A DNA stretch of 55,467 nucleotides from an uncultured Prevotellaceae bacterium (GTDB lineage: Bacteria; Bacteroidota; Bacteroidia; Bacteroidales; Bacteroidaceae), in the NCBI GenBank assembly GCA_946186505.1, contig CAMHNI010000019.1, positions 1-55,467 on the forward strand. The letters run 5' to 3'. The stretch's first letter is position 1. Every line of letters begins with the position of its first letter. Made by a program: the position numbers and the translations under genes. Positions 1 to 9,145 of the stretch are shown here, in pieces. Below the pieces are notes generated by a model. The model was not told the DNA's origin, made no database searches, and was given only the letters and a program-made list of their open reading frames with translations.

Positions 1-53
1 AGGGGTATACCGGATTTCGAGTCCAGCGCGATCGATCACTCTGCCAACCTTCC
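1..53 (-). tRNA. tRNA-Ser(CGA), 3' part cut by window edge
   Basis: Read on the minus strand the gene starts at 53 with the serine-type acceptor strand GGAAGGT followed by TGGCAGAG and a D-arm. The anticodon arm is a 5-bp stem CTGGA/TCCGG around the loop CTCGAAA, giving anticodon CGA, which reads UCG serine codons. The long variable arm, T-arm and 3' acceptor strand lie beyond position 1. The identity rests on the 5' half alone, but anticodon and class II-like start agree. A consensus promoter lies about 90 bp upstream. Confidence 0.88.
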
Positions 54-143
54 GATTAAGCAAGAGCCAACGAGCCTTGCTCGATTGGCTGAGCGGGAGG
101 AAGGTCATTACGATGGATAACCATCCTTTCGCTTTTGCGGGTG

Positions 144-174
144 CAAAGTTAATACTTTTTTGTGAAACAGCAAA
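144..174 (-). promoter_or_regulatory. Bacteroidota-type promoter for tRNA-Ser
   Basis: On the minus strand TTTG (171-174) and TAACTTTG (144-151) are separated by 19 bp. This matches the Bacteroidetes primary sigma factor consensus TTTG-N19/20-TAnnTTTG. The leader to the tRNA 5' end is about 90 nt and has no open frame worth calling. Confidence 0.75.
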
Positions 175-193
175 ATAAATGGGAGAAAAAGTT

Positions 194-221
194 TTTGTTT
201 GAAGATTTTTGATTATCTTTG
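194..221 (+). promoter_or_regulatory. Promoter of cdd
   Basis: TATCTTTG at 214-221 fits the -7 element, and TTTG at 194-197 is a poor-spacing (16 bp) candidate for -33. The predicted transcript would start a few bases later, leaving a leader of about 12-15 nt before ATG 241. This argues against the upstream in-frame TTG at 199, which would precede the promoter. Confidence 0.6.
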
Positions 222-240
222 CCGCATAAAACAGCCTGTT

Positions 241-714
241 ATGAAGAATGTGGAACTAAAAACCGTTATCAAGGAATGTAAAATGGAGGAGCTGTCGCAT
301 GAAGAACAGCACCTGTTGGAACTGGCTATCGAGGCTACAGGCCGTTCGTATGCCCCCTATTCGCACTTCTGCGTGGGAGCTGCCGTCAGGCTGGCCAATG
401 GTGTCGAAATCATGGGATGTAACCAGGAGAATGCAGCCTTCCCTGCCGGACTTTGTGCTGAACGCACGGCTATTTTTGCTGCCGGTGCCCAGTTCCCGGA
501 CGTACCCGTCCAAATGCTTGCCATTGCAGCCCGCACTCCCTCCGGCGAGCTGCAGGACGAGCCTGTTGCACCTTGCGGAACATGCCGTCAGGTCATCATC
601 GAGACCGAGACACGCTTCAAGCAACCCATACGCATTCTGCTCTATGGCCGCAACAAGATCTACATCATTGACGGCATCAGCGGTCTGATGCCGTTGTCGT
701 TCACGGAGTTCTAA
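241..714 (+). CDS. cdd: Cytidine deaminase
   Basis: The 157-residue product hydrolyses cytidine or deoxycytidine to uridine forms in pyrimidine salvage in the cytosol. The zinc site is visible: C72-A-E74 (the glutamate is the proton shuttle) and P-C112-G-T-C115-R-Q. The N-terminal region holds the substrate-binding SYAPYSHFCVGAA stretch and the NQENAAFPAGLCAER segment. Length fits the small homotetrameric class (130-160 residues). ATG 241 is chosen because the -7 box ends at 221; a TTG at 199 would lie upstream of the transcript. Its stop overlaps that of the convergent lipoprotein gene by two bases, so there is no room for a separate terminator. Confidence 0.93.
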   Translation: MKNVELKTVIKECKMEELSHEEQHLLELAIEATGRSYAPYSHFCVGAAVRLANGVEIMGCNQENAAFPAGLCAERTAIFAAGAQFPDVPVQMLAIAARTPSGELQDEPVAPCGTCRQVIIETETRFKQPIRILLYGRNKIYIIDGISGLMPLSFTEF

Positions 715-2042
715 TAGCAACCCTTGCCGTGAGCCGTTGAGAGCGAGTCGAGGTGGAAGTCGTAGTCGAGGTTCGCTTCGTCGATTTTAACGAAGTGTGC
801 TTTTCCCTGGATACTGTCCTTGGGTGTTTCCCATTGTATCTGCTTGAAGCTGACGGTATCGTCCTCAACGGCCGGTGTGCGTAGCAGGCAGTTGTTGAAG
901 TGATAGGCATAGACATTCGTAGTGTCACTGACCTCGCCCATCACCACATCGGTATCATAGCCAGTGACAATGGTATTGGTACACAACAGGACGAGCCCGT
1001 TTCCATTCACAAAGCGCAAGGCAGCACCGCGGTCAGCTGCAAAGGGATAGAACTGCGCCAGCGTGCAGTAGTCAATGTCGGCAACACCTCCATAAACTGC
1101 CAGACAGTCGTTCCACGTGTTGGTCAGCTGACAATAATACAGTCCGATGTAACTGTTTGTCGAGAGCACGCCGTAACCTTTGGCATTGTGAATGATGCAG
1201 CGGGTCATCGTCAGTCGCTGCACGGTGGTGTCGAGGGCTGCTGAATCGAGCACGACGGCAGAAAGGGCGTTGCGTATCTCAGTGTCTTCCATGATATTAC
1301 GCGTCGATGACCGTCCGAATGAGATGCCGCGCCACTGGCCACTCACACGGTCGTAAGGCAGATAGTCGAACATGTGGTCAAGCCTGTCGCCGCGCATCAG
1401 CACGTTCTCTGTCCTCAGACTGCCGTTGACGTTAATCCCGGCCTTGTCGTGGAAATAGAGCGTCGTATTGCGCAGGGTGAGCACGGCTCCGCTATCGACC
1501 ACGATGCCTTCGCCATAGACTAAGATGGGTTTAGCCGTCTCAATGAGGGTGTCGGCCGTGATGATAAGGTCAGTCACCGGCACGGCGTCCCACGACCACG
1601 CTCTGAGGCACACCCGCTGCTCCACGCCACTCTCCAGTGCGAACACGATATCGTCCTCAAGCATCTGCGGTTCCTGTTTCATATTTTCAGGTGCCGTCAG
1701 TTCAACGAACACGCGGATGCTGTCACCCTGACGCACCTCCAGTCCGGTGGCTACTGCCCCCGTGGTGTTGTCCAGATAGGAGCCGTCCACGTTGACTCGG
1801 AAACCTGTCTGGTTGCCGTTCCTCAGCCTGACGGAGCTGAGCCGTATGCCTTCGCCGGAATGGTTGAACACCCAGAAAGTATAGGTACGTGAACCCACTT
1901 CTGAGAACACTGTGTCCATCTTGACCGTATCGACCGAGAATGTCAGCAGGTTGGAGCGGTTCGCCGAGAACGAGTCGTCGTCGCTACAAGCAGCCATAAA
2001 GACGACCACGAGAAGTGTGAGAATACAAAGAATCCGTTTCAT
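711..2042 (-). CDS. Lipoprotein with right-handed beta-helix repeats
   Basis: The 443-residue protein begins with a lipoprotein signal ending MAAC (lipidated Cys19), followed by S-D-D-D. An acidic stretch directly after the cysteine resembles the Bacteroidetes surface lipoprotein export signal, so an outer-surface location is likely. Residues about 30-150 look like a beta-sandwich, and residues about 170-420 contain parallel beta-helix style repeats with short strands and turns (for example ALTLRNTTLYFHD-type, IIHNAKGYGVLS, CTLAQFYPF). No catalytic motif is recognised. It lies 54 bp after the glucan phosphorylase gene on the same strand and may be read through from it. The function is unknown; polysaccharide binding is a guess. 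Confidence 0.75.
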   Translation of the reverse strand: MKRILCILTLLVVVFMAACSDDDSFSANRSNLLTFSVDTVKMDTVFSEVGSRTYTFWVFNHSGEGIRLSSVRLRNGNQTGFRVNVDGSYLDNTTGAVATGLEVRQGDSIRVFVELTAPENMKQEPQMLEDDIVFALESGVEQRVCLRAWSWDAVPVTDLIITADTLIETAKPILVYGEGIVVDSGAVLTLRNTTLYFHDKAGINVNGSLRTENVLMRGDRLDHMFDYLPYDRVSGQWRGISFGRSSTRNIMEDTEIRNALSAVVLDSAALDTTVQRLTMTRCIIHNAKGYGVLSTNSYIGLYYCQLTNTWNDCLAVYGGVADIDYCTLAQFYPFAADRGAALRFVNGNGLVLLCTNTIVTGYDTDVVMGEVSDTTNVYAYHFNNCLLRTPAVEDDTVSFKQIQWETPKDSIQGKAHFVKIDEANLDYDFHLDSLSTAHGKGCY

Positions 2043-2096
2043 CGTAAAGATAAAACGGAATTCCTTGTCATTTATTGTGTTGTCGGCAAACTACTG

Positions 2097-4667
2097 TTAT
2101 GCATTGGGCAATTCAAGCCACTTGACATAGCAGAAGTCCTGACGGTGAGGCAGCTTGTCGTTCTTCGGATAGAGACGGACTGCACTCTTGTAGAGACCAG
2201 CCTGGTGGGGAGCCAGCGTAGCCTCGAAGGTGTAGTTGTTGCCCTCGTGACCGACCATCTTCAACGGCTCAATCGAGAAGATGTGCTCTTCGCCATCCTT
2301 GTCGGTATAGACGTTGACCTTCTCCAGAGCGAAGGCGTCGTCAAGTCCCTGCTCGTTGATGACGTAGCGCAAGGTGTACTGAGTGCCTGTATGCAGACCG
2401 GAAGCGGGAACATCCCACTCGGAGCTGACAACGCAGACAGCCTCCCAACGCTCGGCAACGGTTTCCTTCCACTGTGCAATCTCCTTGGCCACCTGATAGT
2501 TGTTGGCCGAGATTTCCTTGAAGCGCTTGGCCTGCTTCTCGTAGAATTTCGAGTAGTAGTCGTCCAGCTGACGCTTCATGGTGTAGTGAGGAGCAATCTG
2601 TGCGATGGAGTTCTTGACCACCTTGATCCAGCCCTCGCTGATGCCATTCTCGTTCTTGTTGTAGTAGAGGGGTACGATCTCGTTCTCCAACAGGCCGTAG
2701 ATAGTGGCTGCGTCAAGCTGGTCCTGATAACCCTGGTTCTGATAGGTACGCTTCTCGGTGAGTGCCCATCCGGCACCCTCGCGGTAGCCTTCGAGCCACC
2801 AGCCGTCCTTGACGCTGAGGTTGACGACACCGTTCATCTCAGCCTTCTCACCGCTGGTACCAGAGGCCTCCAACGGGCGGGTCGGGGTGTTCATCCAGAT
2901 ATCGACACCGCTGACCAGACGACGTGCCAGCAGGAAGTCGTAGTCCTCGAGGAAGATGATCTTGCCGAGGAACTCGGGACGCTGTGAAATCTCATAGATG
3001 CGCTTGATGAGTCCCTGTCCGGCTCCGTCAGCGGGGTGAGCCTTACCGGCGAAGAGGAAGATGACGGGATGCTCAGGATTGTTGACAATCTTGCTCAGAC
3101 GCTCCAAGTCGGTAAACAGCAGGTGGGCGCGCTTGTAGGTGGCGAAGCGGCGGCAGAAGCCGATAACCAGTGCGTTGGGATTCATCTTCTCAAGCAGGCT
3201 GACAACACGCGAGGGGTCGCCCTGGTTCTTCAGCCATGTCTCGCGGAACTGCTCCTTGATATAGGCGAAGAGCTTGTTCTTCAGAGCCATGCGGGTTGAC
3301 CATATTTCCTCGTCGGGACAGTTGTAGATAGCCTCCCAGATTTTCTGGTTCGACTGGTCAGACATGAACTTCTTGTCAAAATACTTGCCGTAGAGCTGGC
3401 GCCACTCGGCAGCGGCCCATGTGGGGAAGTGCACGCCGTTGGTGACATAGCCCACGTGGTTCTCCTCGGGGAAGTAGCCGTTCCAGATGCCGGCAAACAT
3501 CTTCTGCGACACCCAGCCGTGCAGTTTGGACACACCGTTGACCTCCTGACAGGTGTTGCAGGCGAATGTTGACATACAGAACTTCTCGCCCTTATCATCG
3601 GGGTTGGTACGGCCCATGCCGATAAACTCGTCCCAAGAGATGCCGAGCTTCTGAGGATAACCGCCCATGTACTTGCCGAAGAGGCCCTCGTCGAAGTAGT
3701 CGTGACCGGCGGGTACAGGTGTATGCACAGTGTAGAGACCGCTGGCGCGAACCAGCTCCAGAGCCTGGTTGAAGGTCAGTCCCTCGTCAATATAGTCGCA
3801 CAGGCGCTGCAGGTTGCACAGAGCTGCGTGACCCTCGTTGCAATGGTAAATGTCTTTCTTGATGCCCAGCTTCTTCAGCAGCAGCATACCGCCAATACCG
3901 AGCAAGATTTCCTGCTTCAGACGGTTCTCCCAGTCACCACCGTAGAGGCTGTGGGTGATGGGCTTGTCAAACTCCGAGTTCATCTCGTTGTCGGTGTCAA
4001 GCAGATAGAGCTTCACACGGCCGACATTAACGCGCCACACGTAGGCATGTACCTGATAGTTAGTGTAGGGCACATCGATGACCAGCGGATTGCCGTCCTT
4101 GTCCAACTCACGCACGATGGGCAGCGACGAGAAGTTCTGAGACTCGTAGTTGGCTATCTGCTGTCCGTCCATCGAAAGGCTCTGTGTGAAGTAGCCGAAA
4201 CGATAGAGGAAGCCGACAGCGCACATATCGACGTTGGAGTCGGAAGCCTCCTTGACATAGTCACCTGCCAGCATGCCGAGGCCACCGGAATAGATCTTCA
4301 GGGCAGAATGCATGCCGTACTCCATACAGAAGTAGGCCACGGAAGGACGCTTTGCGTCGGGCTTAACATCCATGTATTTCTTGAATGAGGCATATACGTT
4401 GTTGATACGCTTCATCAAGTCCTTATCCTTGACAATCTCTGCCTTGCGGTTGAAAGACAAGTTTTCCAGCAGCATCACGGGGTTGTGCTTCACGTCGTGG
4501 TAGATATCCGGGTCGAGGTCACGGAACAGGTCACGGGCCTCAAAGTTCCAAACCCACCACAAGTTATGGGCAATTTCGTCCAAGCACTTCAGTTCTTCGG
4601 GAAGGCTTGACTTTACAGACATCTCCCTCCACTGGGGAGTGTTGGTGCAATCAGCTTTAATTTTCAT
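2097..4667 (-). CDS. glgP: Alpha-glucan phosphorylase (GT35)
   Basis: This 856-residue enzyme phosphorolyses alpha-1,4-glucan to glucose 1-phosphate using pyridoxal phosphate as cofactor. An N-terminal DUF3417-like segment ([23 protein letters not shown]) is typical of the alpha-glucan phosphorylase subfamily found in bacteria and archaea rather than of E. coli GlgP. The cofactor lysine is K608 in [14 protein letters not shown]. The acceptor and phosphate regions [17 protein letters not shown] and [10 protein letters not shown] are present. A C-terminal beta-rich extension of about 110 residues follows the catalytic part. It is 27 bp downstream of glycogen synthase and almost certainly co-transcribed, so synthesis and breakdown of glycogen share one operon. 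Confidence 0.93.
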   Translation of the reverse strand: MKIKADCTNTPQWREMSVKSSLPEELKCLDEIAHNLWWVWNFEARDLFRDLDPDIYHDVKHNPVMLLENLSFNRKAEIVKDKDLMKRINNVYASFKKYMDVKPDAKRPSVAYFCMEYGMHSALKIYSGGLGMLAGDYVKEASDSNVDMCAVGFLYRFGYFTQSLSMDGQQIANYESQNFSSLPIVRELDKDGNPLVIDVPYTNYQVHAYVWRVNVGRVKLYLLDTDNEMNSEFDKPITHSLYGGDWENRLKQEILLGIGGMLLLKKLGIKKDIYHCNEGHAALCNLQRLCDYIDEGLTFNQALELVRASGLYTVHTPVPAGHDYFDEGLFGKYMGGYPQKLGISWDEFIGMGRTNPDDKGEKFCMSTFACNTCQEVNGVSKLHGWVSQKMFAGIWNGYFPEENHVGYVTNGVHFPTWAAAEWRQLYGKYFDKKFMSDQSNQKIWEAIYNCPDEEIWSTRMALKNKLFAYIKEQFRETWLKNQGDPSRVVSLLEKMNPNALVIGFCRRFATYKRAHLLFTDLERLSKIVNNPEHPVIFLFAGKAHPADGAGQGLIKRIYEISQRPEFLGKIIFLEDYDFLLARRLVSGVDIWMNTPTRPLEASGTSGEKAEMNGVVNLSVKDGWWLEGYREGAGWALTEKRTYQNQGYQDQLDAATIYGLLENEIVPLYYNKNENGISEGWIKVVKNSIAQIAPHYTMKRQLDDYYSKFYEKQAKRFKEISANNYQVAKEIAQWKETVAERWEAVCVVSSEWDVPASGLHTGTQYTLRYVINEQGLDDAFALEKVNVYTDKDGEEHIFSIEPLKMVGHEGNNYTFEATLAPHQAGLYKSAVRLYPKNDKLPHRQDFCYVKWLELPNA

Positions 4668-4694
4668 TTTTGTAATTAACTATATTAATATCTG

Positions 4695-6413
4695 TTATTT
4701 TCCTGTTTTCTGACGGGCCTCAGCCTTCTGCAAGGCTATGTCGTAGGCCTCGTCGTAGTACTTGATGAATTCGCTCCACAGGGCCTTCTTTGACAGCTGC
4801 TCGGCATGTTTGCGGCACTCATCGACCTGCTTCTTGGTCATGTTCGAAAAGTCGGCTACGGCATCCTTGATAGCATCGGCCACCTCAGAGTAATTATAGT
4901 CGGTGCGGTGAATGACCTTCACGCCGTCCTCCAATTCACCGTTATGACCGAACACGGTGTTGGCCCACAGGCCGAAACCGGCCAGGTCGGTCGTGATACA
5001 GGGCACCTTGAAGGCTACGGCCTCTAACGGGGTGTAGCCCCACGGCTCGTAGTACGAGGGATAGACACAAAGGTCGTTGCCCAGCACCACGTCGTAGTAG
5101 GTCATGTTGACTATGCCGTCCTCGCCGTCTAAATAGCAGGGCAGGAAGATGACCTTCACCTGCTCGTCCTTGCGGTTGTGCATGTCGTAGTACTTCATCA
5201 TGCCCAGCACCTGGTCGTGGCTCATGTTGTGCAGCCAATGGGTTATCTGGGGCACCTCCAGAGGCGTGTCATACGATTTGTTCGCAGCCAGCCTCATTCC
5301 CGAGCTTGACTCGCCTACCCGTAGCCTTTCCTGCAGGTCCTTACGGGGCTCGCCTACCCATCCGGGAACCTCGATGAAAGCCAGCACCTTCTTCTTCAGT
5401 TCCTTGTCGCGCAGCAGGCGATTCATGGCCTCCACGAACACGTCAATACCTTTATTACGGAACTCATAACGACCTGATGTCGAGACAATCAACGTGTCGT
5501 CATCAAGCGTTTCTCCAAGCAGTGCATTAGCCACGTCAAGCAGACGCTTGCGAGCTGCCTTGCGCTTCTTTGTGAAAGCGGCGGCTTTCGGAACAAAACT
5601 ATTGTCAAAACCATTGGGCAGCACCACATCGACGGGTTTGTCGAGCAGTTCCACACATTCACGGGCGGTAATGTCGCTCACCGTCGTGAAGCAGTCCACG
5701 TTCATGGCCGTCTGCTTCTCGATGGAGTGCTTCGACTGCATGTTCAGTTCACCGGCCATCTGGTCGCCGTTGTATGCAAAAAGGTAATCATAAAGCGGCT
5801 TCTGGTTACCGGCTATCGAACGGCCGATACTTGTTGCATGGGTAGTGAACACCGTACCCACCTGGGGCAGGTTGCTTTTCAGATACAGCGCCCCAAGACC
5901 GCACATCCACTCGTTGGCATGATAAATCACTCTCAGAGGTGAGCCCTGCGAAGCTACGGGCGACAGGTAGTGCTGATAAAAGCTCTCTACTACCAGTGCA
6001 GCGGCATACGAGAACATCGACGCCTCGTCGTAGTCGCCATAGGCATGAAGCGAATCAACCTGATAATGTTCCCACAACCAGCCATATATCTCATTCTTCT
6101 TCTCGAAATACGGCTCAAAGTCAACCAGAATGGCAACCGGCTCTCCAGGTACCGTCCAACGGCCAACTCTCACATTCAGTCCGTTTTCACGGGCCTCCCA
6201 CTGCCATTCAGCAAACAGAGCCTTGTCTTCCTTGAAGTAAGGACTCTCCTTCTTTTTCCAAAAGTCCGGACCGATGAAAATTATCCGGTCCTTCATCCTG
6301 TCTTGCAACGTCTTTGCCCGAGAGGAAAGCACGGTGTATATACCACCCACTTTGTTGCAAACCTCCCAACTCGATTCAAAGATGTAGTCAGGCGTTAAAT
6401 GCTCATTTCCCAT
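4695..6413 (-). CDS. Glycogen synthase, GT3 (eukaryote-like) type
   Basis: The 572-residue protein transfers glucose from a nucleotide sugar to glycogen. Its start, ESSWEVCNKVGGIYTVLSSRA (residues 14-34), is the signature of family GT3, the family of fungal and animal glycogen synthase, instead of the GT5 GlgA of E. coli. Near residue 455 YPSYYEPWGYTPLEA supplies the E-x7-E retaining-transferase motif. The first gene of the glycogen operon, it is preceded by a -7 box at 6436-6443. GT3 synthases are known from Bacteroidetes, so this is not evidence of recent transfer. Donor preference (UDP- or ADP-glucose) cannot be read from sequence. Confidence 0.9.
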   Translation of the reverse strand: MGNEHLTPDYIFESSWEVCNKVGGIYTVLSSRAKTLQDRMKDRIIFIGPDFWKKKESPYFKEDKALFAEWQWEARENGLNVRVGRWTVPGEPVAILVDFEPYFEKKNEIYGWLWEHYQVDSLHAYGDYDEASMFSYAAALVVESFYQHYLSPVASQGSPLRVIYHANEWMCGLGALYLKSNLPQVGTVFTTHATSIGRSIAGNQKPLYDYLFAYNGDQMAGELNMQSKHSIEKQTAMNVDCFTTVSDITARECVELLDKPVDVVLPNGFDNSFVPKAAAFTKKRKAARKRLLDVANALLGETLDDDTLIVSTSGRYEFRNKGIDVFVEAMNRLLRDKELKKKVLAFIEVPGWVGEPRKDLQERLRVGESSSGMRLAANKSYDTPLEVPQITHWLHNMSHDQVLGMMKYYDMHNRKDEQVKVIFLPCYLDGEDGIVNMTYYDVVLGNDLCVYPSYYEPWGYTPLEAVAFKVPCITTDLAGFGLWANTVFGHNGELEDGVKVIHRTDYNYSEVADAIKDAVADFSNMTKKQVDECRKHAEQLSKKALWSEFIKYYDEAYDIALQKAEARQKTGK

Positions 6414-6435
6414 TCGTTATAATTATAAACGGCTG

Positions 6436-6443
6436 CAAAGATA
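6436..6443 (-). promoter_or_regulatory. -7 element of the glycogen operon
   Basis: TATCTTTG on the minus strand, 23 bp before the synthase start. No convincing TTTG is present at 19-20 bp spacing. The region 6414-6549 is a divergent promoter region of 136 bp shared with the small secreted-protein gene on the plus strand. Confidence 0.55.
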
Positions 6444-6518
6444 CTTAAAAATTTCAAAAACTCACCATCTTTTAAGTTTATTTTTTTGTCTGTCAACGTT
6501 TTATTGATTTATATTTGC

Positions 6519-6526
6519 TATCTTTG
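6519..6526 (+). promoter_or_regulatory. -7 element of the 6550 gene
   Basis: TATCTTTG on the plus strand, 23 bp before ATG 6550. The -33 position is AT-rich without a clear TTTG. Confidence 0.55.
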
Positions 6527-6549
6527 TCGCCGAAAAAATACCGCAGAAT

Positions 6550-6972
6550 ATGAAAAAAGCTTTACTTGCATCGGTGCTTCTGGCCATTGCCGCCGTGGCT
6601 TTCGCACAAGATGAGACCAAGGCATTCAAGGGCTATCTGTATAACAACGAGTACGATGTTTATCTGAGAATTGATTTTTACAATGAGTCGATAAACGTGC
6701 CCGGCAACGAACTGTACGGCCAGCTGCCCGGCTACCTCGGCAAGAAGAACAACTCCTTCTGCTGGCCCATCACCGCTGCCAAGGTGAAAGACGAGCAGAC
6801 GGCTGAACTGAGTCTCATCAACGACTACGGTAGCGAAGACCTGACGGCCACGCTGACCCGCCAGAACGACACCCTCTACGTGCTCCGCCAGGACAAGGGC
6901 AGCACGCTCAAGGTGCCCAAAGACGGTAAATGGCAGAAACTGCCAAAGTCTCTGCCATTCACGCGTCGTTAG
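6550..6972 (+). CDS. Small secreted protein of unknown function
   Basis: The 140-residue protein has a clear signal peptide (MKKALLASVLLAIAAVAFA, cleavage before Gln20) and no lipobox cysteine, so it should reach the periplasm or be secreted. The mature part of about 120 residues is beta-rich (GYLYNNEYDVYLRIDF, LTATLTRQNDTLYVLRQ) with a single cysteine. I recognise no family. It has its own promoter and stands alone between divergent and convergent neighbours. Confidence 0.8.
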   Translation: MKKALLASVLLAIAAVAFAQDETKAFKGYLYNNEYDVYLRIDFYNESINVPGNELYGQLPGYLGKKNNSFCWPITAAKVKDEQTAELSLINDYGSEDLTATLTRQNDTLYVLRQDKGSTLKVPKDGKWQKLPKSLPFTRR

Positions 6973-6977
6973 CCGCC

Positions 6978-7043
6978 TTACATTTCCCCGTCCTGTTCCT
7001 GCCAGAACTGTTGCTGCTGTTGCTGTAAGTCGGCAGTTGTCAT
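6978..7043 (-). CDS. Tiny Gln-rich ORF after the glycosyltransferase (doubtful)
   Basis: On the minus strand, 20 nt after the glycosyltransferase stop, an ATG opens 21 codons (MTTADLQQQQQQFWQEQDGE, then M and stop). It is short enough to be chance. The spacing and the run of six glutamines are the only reasons to record it. It may be the remnant of a longer gene. Confidence 0.2.
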   Translation of the reverse strand: MTTADLQQQQQQFWQEQDGEM

Positions 7044-7063
7044 CAACTTCAAAGAAATAAGAG

Positions 7064-8101
7064 TTAAATCCAACGCATCAGCTTTCCTGCCACATAGATG
7101 GTAAACACAGAAAGGGAGGGCGGCAGTTTGCTGATACTATAGAAAAAGAGGTGCAGGAGACAGTAGCGTCTGAACTTCAGTATGGCAGAGAGTGATGCCG
7201 GGTGTTTCATCTCCTGACGGATTTCCCTGTCGGGCAGTGGTTCCGTAAAACGGTGACGGTGGCGCAGGGCTACACAGGCGGCCCTGAATTTGTGCTTCAT
7301 CACCCTGGCACAATGTACATCGTAGAAAGAGCGGCCTTCCAGCCGTGCGCATCTTTCCGTCATTATGGCATCTGTCGCGAAGCGCTCCCTGATTTCGGCA
7401 GTAGGGATATGGTCACGCGCCTGATTCCCCATGATGGAGCCTGGCCTGAGAACGTAGTTGTAGGTGATGTCGGGCAACAGTACGGCACGCTCAATCTCGG
7501 AGTAGAAATCGGATAGGAACAAAGCGTCCTCATCCTTTCTTGCCGCAAACCGCAGGTCGTTCTTCTGCAGGAAGTCCAACCTGAACAAGATGTTCCATGC
7601 GTTGATGCCTACATGCCACCGCAAATCCTGACACAGGTAGTTGGCAAACACATCCTTGCCTGTCAGCACCTCTCTTGAAGCAAAGGTGAAGGTTGGCACT
7701 TCCTTATTGGTGTCATAAACCAGTTTCCTGGAAGATGCGAGAACGGCATCGGTTCCGTTGGCTTCGCCTTCCCTGACCAACATCTCAATCGTTCCAGGTT
7801 CAATGAAATCATCGGAATCAATGAAGTAGAGATATTTGCCCTGTGCATTATCGATGGCAGTGTTACGTGCCTCGCCAACGCCCTTGTTCCGTGGCTGTCT
7901 GATGACCTTAATCATGCTGCCCTTGGGGTGGGACAGTGCCAACGCCTCAACAATCTTTATAGAGTCGTCTGTACCGCAATCGTCAACGACAAGAACTTCC
8001 ATGTACGGATAGGTCTGGTTCAGCACAGACAGCAGGCACTTCTTGATATAAGGCTCTACGTTATAGACAGGAATTCCAATGGAAACGAGCGGACGGTTCA
8101 T
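7064..8101 (-). CDS. Family 2 glycosyltransferase
   Basis: This 345-residue GT-A transferase has the GT2 nucleotide-binding start VSIGIPVYNVEPYIKKCLLSVLNQTY (residues 6-31), the VVDD motif near 38-41 and the metal-binding D95-S-D97-D98. It would add a sugar to a surface polysaccharide or glycolipid on the cytosolic face of the membrane. The C-terminal third is helical and basic, without obvious membrane spans. It starts 9 bp after the hisC stop on the same strand, where many genomes carry hisB, so it is likely read from the his promoter, although the functions are unrelated. Acceptor and donor are unknown. Confidence 0.88.
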   Translation of the reverse strand: MNRPLVSIGIPVYNVEPYIKKCLLSVLNQTYPYMEVLVVDDCGTDDSIKIVEALALSHPKGSMIKVIRQPRNKGVGEARNTAIDNAQGKYLYFIDSDDFIEPGTIEMLVREGEANGTDAVLASSRKLVYDTNKEVPTFTFASREVLTGKDVFANYLCQDLRWHVGINAWNILFRLDFLQKNDLRFAARKDEDALFLSDFYSEIERAVLLPDITYNYVLRPGSIMGNQARDHIPTAEIRERFATDAIMTERCARLEGRSFYDVHCARVMKHKFRAACVALRHRHRFTEPLPDREIRQEMKHPASLSAILKFRRYCLLHLFFYSISKLPPSLSVFTIYVAGKLMRWI

Positions 8102-8110
8102 GTCTCTTTC

Positions 8111-9145
8111 TTATAATTGCCTGAGTGCAGCCAATAGCTCGTTGTTCTCACTCTTCGTACCTACGGTGATGCGTAGGCAGTTATGGCACAGTGTGACGCG
8201 GGTGCGGTTGCGGACGATGATGGCGTTGTCAACGAGGTAGTTGTAGATAAGCTGTGCATCGGTCATCTTGGCCAGGAAGAAATTGGCTTCCGTAGGATAG
8301 ACTTTCTCGCATGTGGGGAGCAGTTGGAAGGCCTCTATCATGCGGTCGCGCTCCAGTTTTAGCATGCGTACCCACTTGTCCACCTGGAACGGATCTTGCA
8401 GAGCCTCAAGAGCCTGCTTCTGAGTCAGCAGGTTAACGTTGTAGGGATACTTCACTTTGTTGAACAGGTCGATAATCTGTCTGGAAGCGAAGGCCATGCC
8501 TAAGCGGATGGCGGCGCAGCCCCATGCCTTGGACATGGTGTTCAGGACGATGAGGTTGGGGTAATTCAGTAACTCACTGCGCAGGGTGGGCTCTGTGGAG
8601 AAGTCGCTGTATGCCTCATCAACGATGACGATGCCCTGGAATCCCTCTATGGTGCGCACAATCTCCTCGCGTACAATATTGTTGCCGGTGGGGTTGTTGG
8701 GTGAGCAGATCCAGATGAGCTTTGTGTGCTCGTCACAGGCGGCAAGCAGTCGGTCGGCAGTTGTCTGGAAGTTCTCATCCAGCAGCACGGGGCGGTATTC
8801 TATGTCGTTGATATCGGCACACACCTTGTACATGCCGTAGGTAGGCTCGATGGCCACGACGTTGTCCTGCCCCGGTTGGCAGAAGCAGCGGTAGGGCAGG
8901 TCGATGGCCTCGTCGCTGCCATTGCCGAGGAAGATGTTTTCGGCCGGCACCCCCTTTGCCTTGGAGATGGCAGCCTTGACTTCAAGCTGCAGTGGGTCGG
9001 GATAACGGTTGTAGGGTGTGTTGTACGGGTTCTCGTTGGCATCGAGGAACACACGTGCCTCGCGTCCCGCATATTCATTGCGGGCAGAGCTGTATGGTGC
9101 GAGCGACCAGATGTTTGGTCGAGTCAATTCTTGTAACGGTTTCAT
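8111..9145 (-). CDS. hisC: Histidinol-phosphate aminotransferase
   Basis: The 344-residue class I/II pyridoxal phosphate aminotransferase makes L-histidinol phosphate from imidazole acetol phosphate with glutamate. Landmarks are LDANENPYN (residues 34-42), GNGSDEAID (74-82), SPNNPTG (148-154), VDEAYSDF (175-182) and NTMSKAWG with the cofactor lysine K206. Its ATGA start overlaps the hisD stop, indicating translational coupling. Length is normal (340-360). Confidence 0.94.
   Translation of the reverse strand: MKPLQELTRPNIWSLAPYSSARNEYAGREARVFLDANENPYNTPYNRYPDPLQLEVKAAISKAKGVPAENIFLGNGSDEAIDLPYRCFCQPGQDNVVAIEPTYGMYKVCADINDIEYRPVLLDENFQTTADRLLAACDEHTKLIWICSPNNPTGNNIVREEIVRTIEGFQGIVIVDEAYSDFSTEPTLRSELLNYPNLIVLNTMSKAWGCAAIRLGMAFASRQIIDLFNKVKYPYNVNLLTQKQALEALQDPFQVDKWVRMLKLERDRMIEAFQLLPTCEKVYPTEANFFLAKMTDAQLIYNYLVDNAIIVRNRTRVTLCHNCLRITVGTKSENNELLAALRQL

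Noticed and set aside
199..240. TTG start extending cytidine deaminase by 14 residues
   Set aside because: It lies upstream of the -7 promoter element at 214-221.
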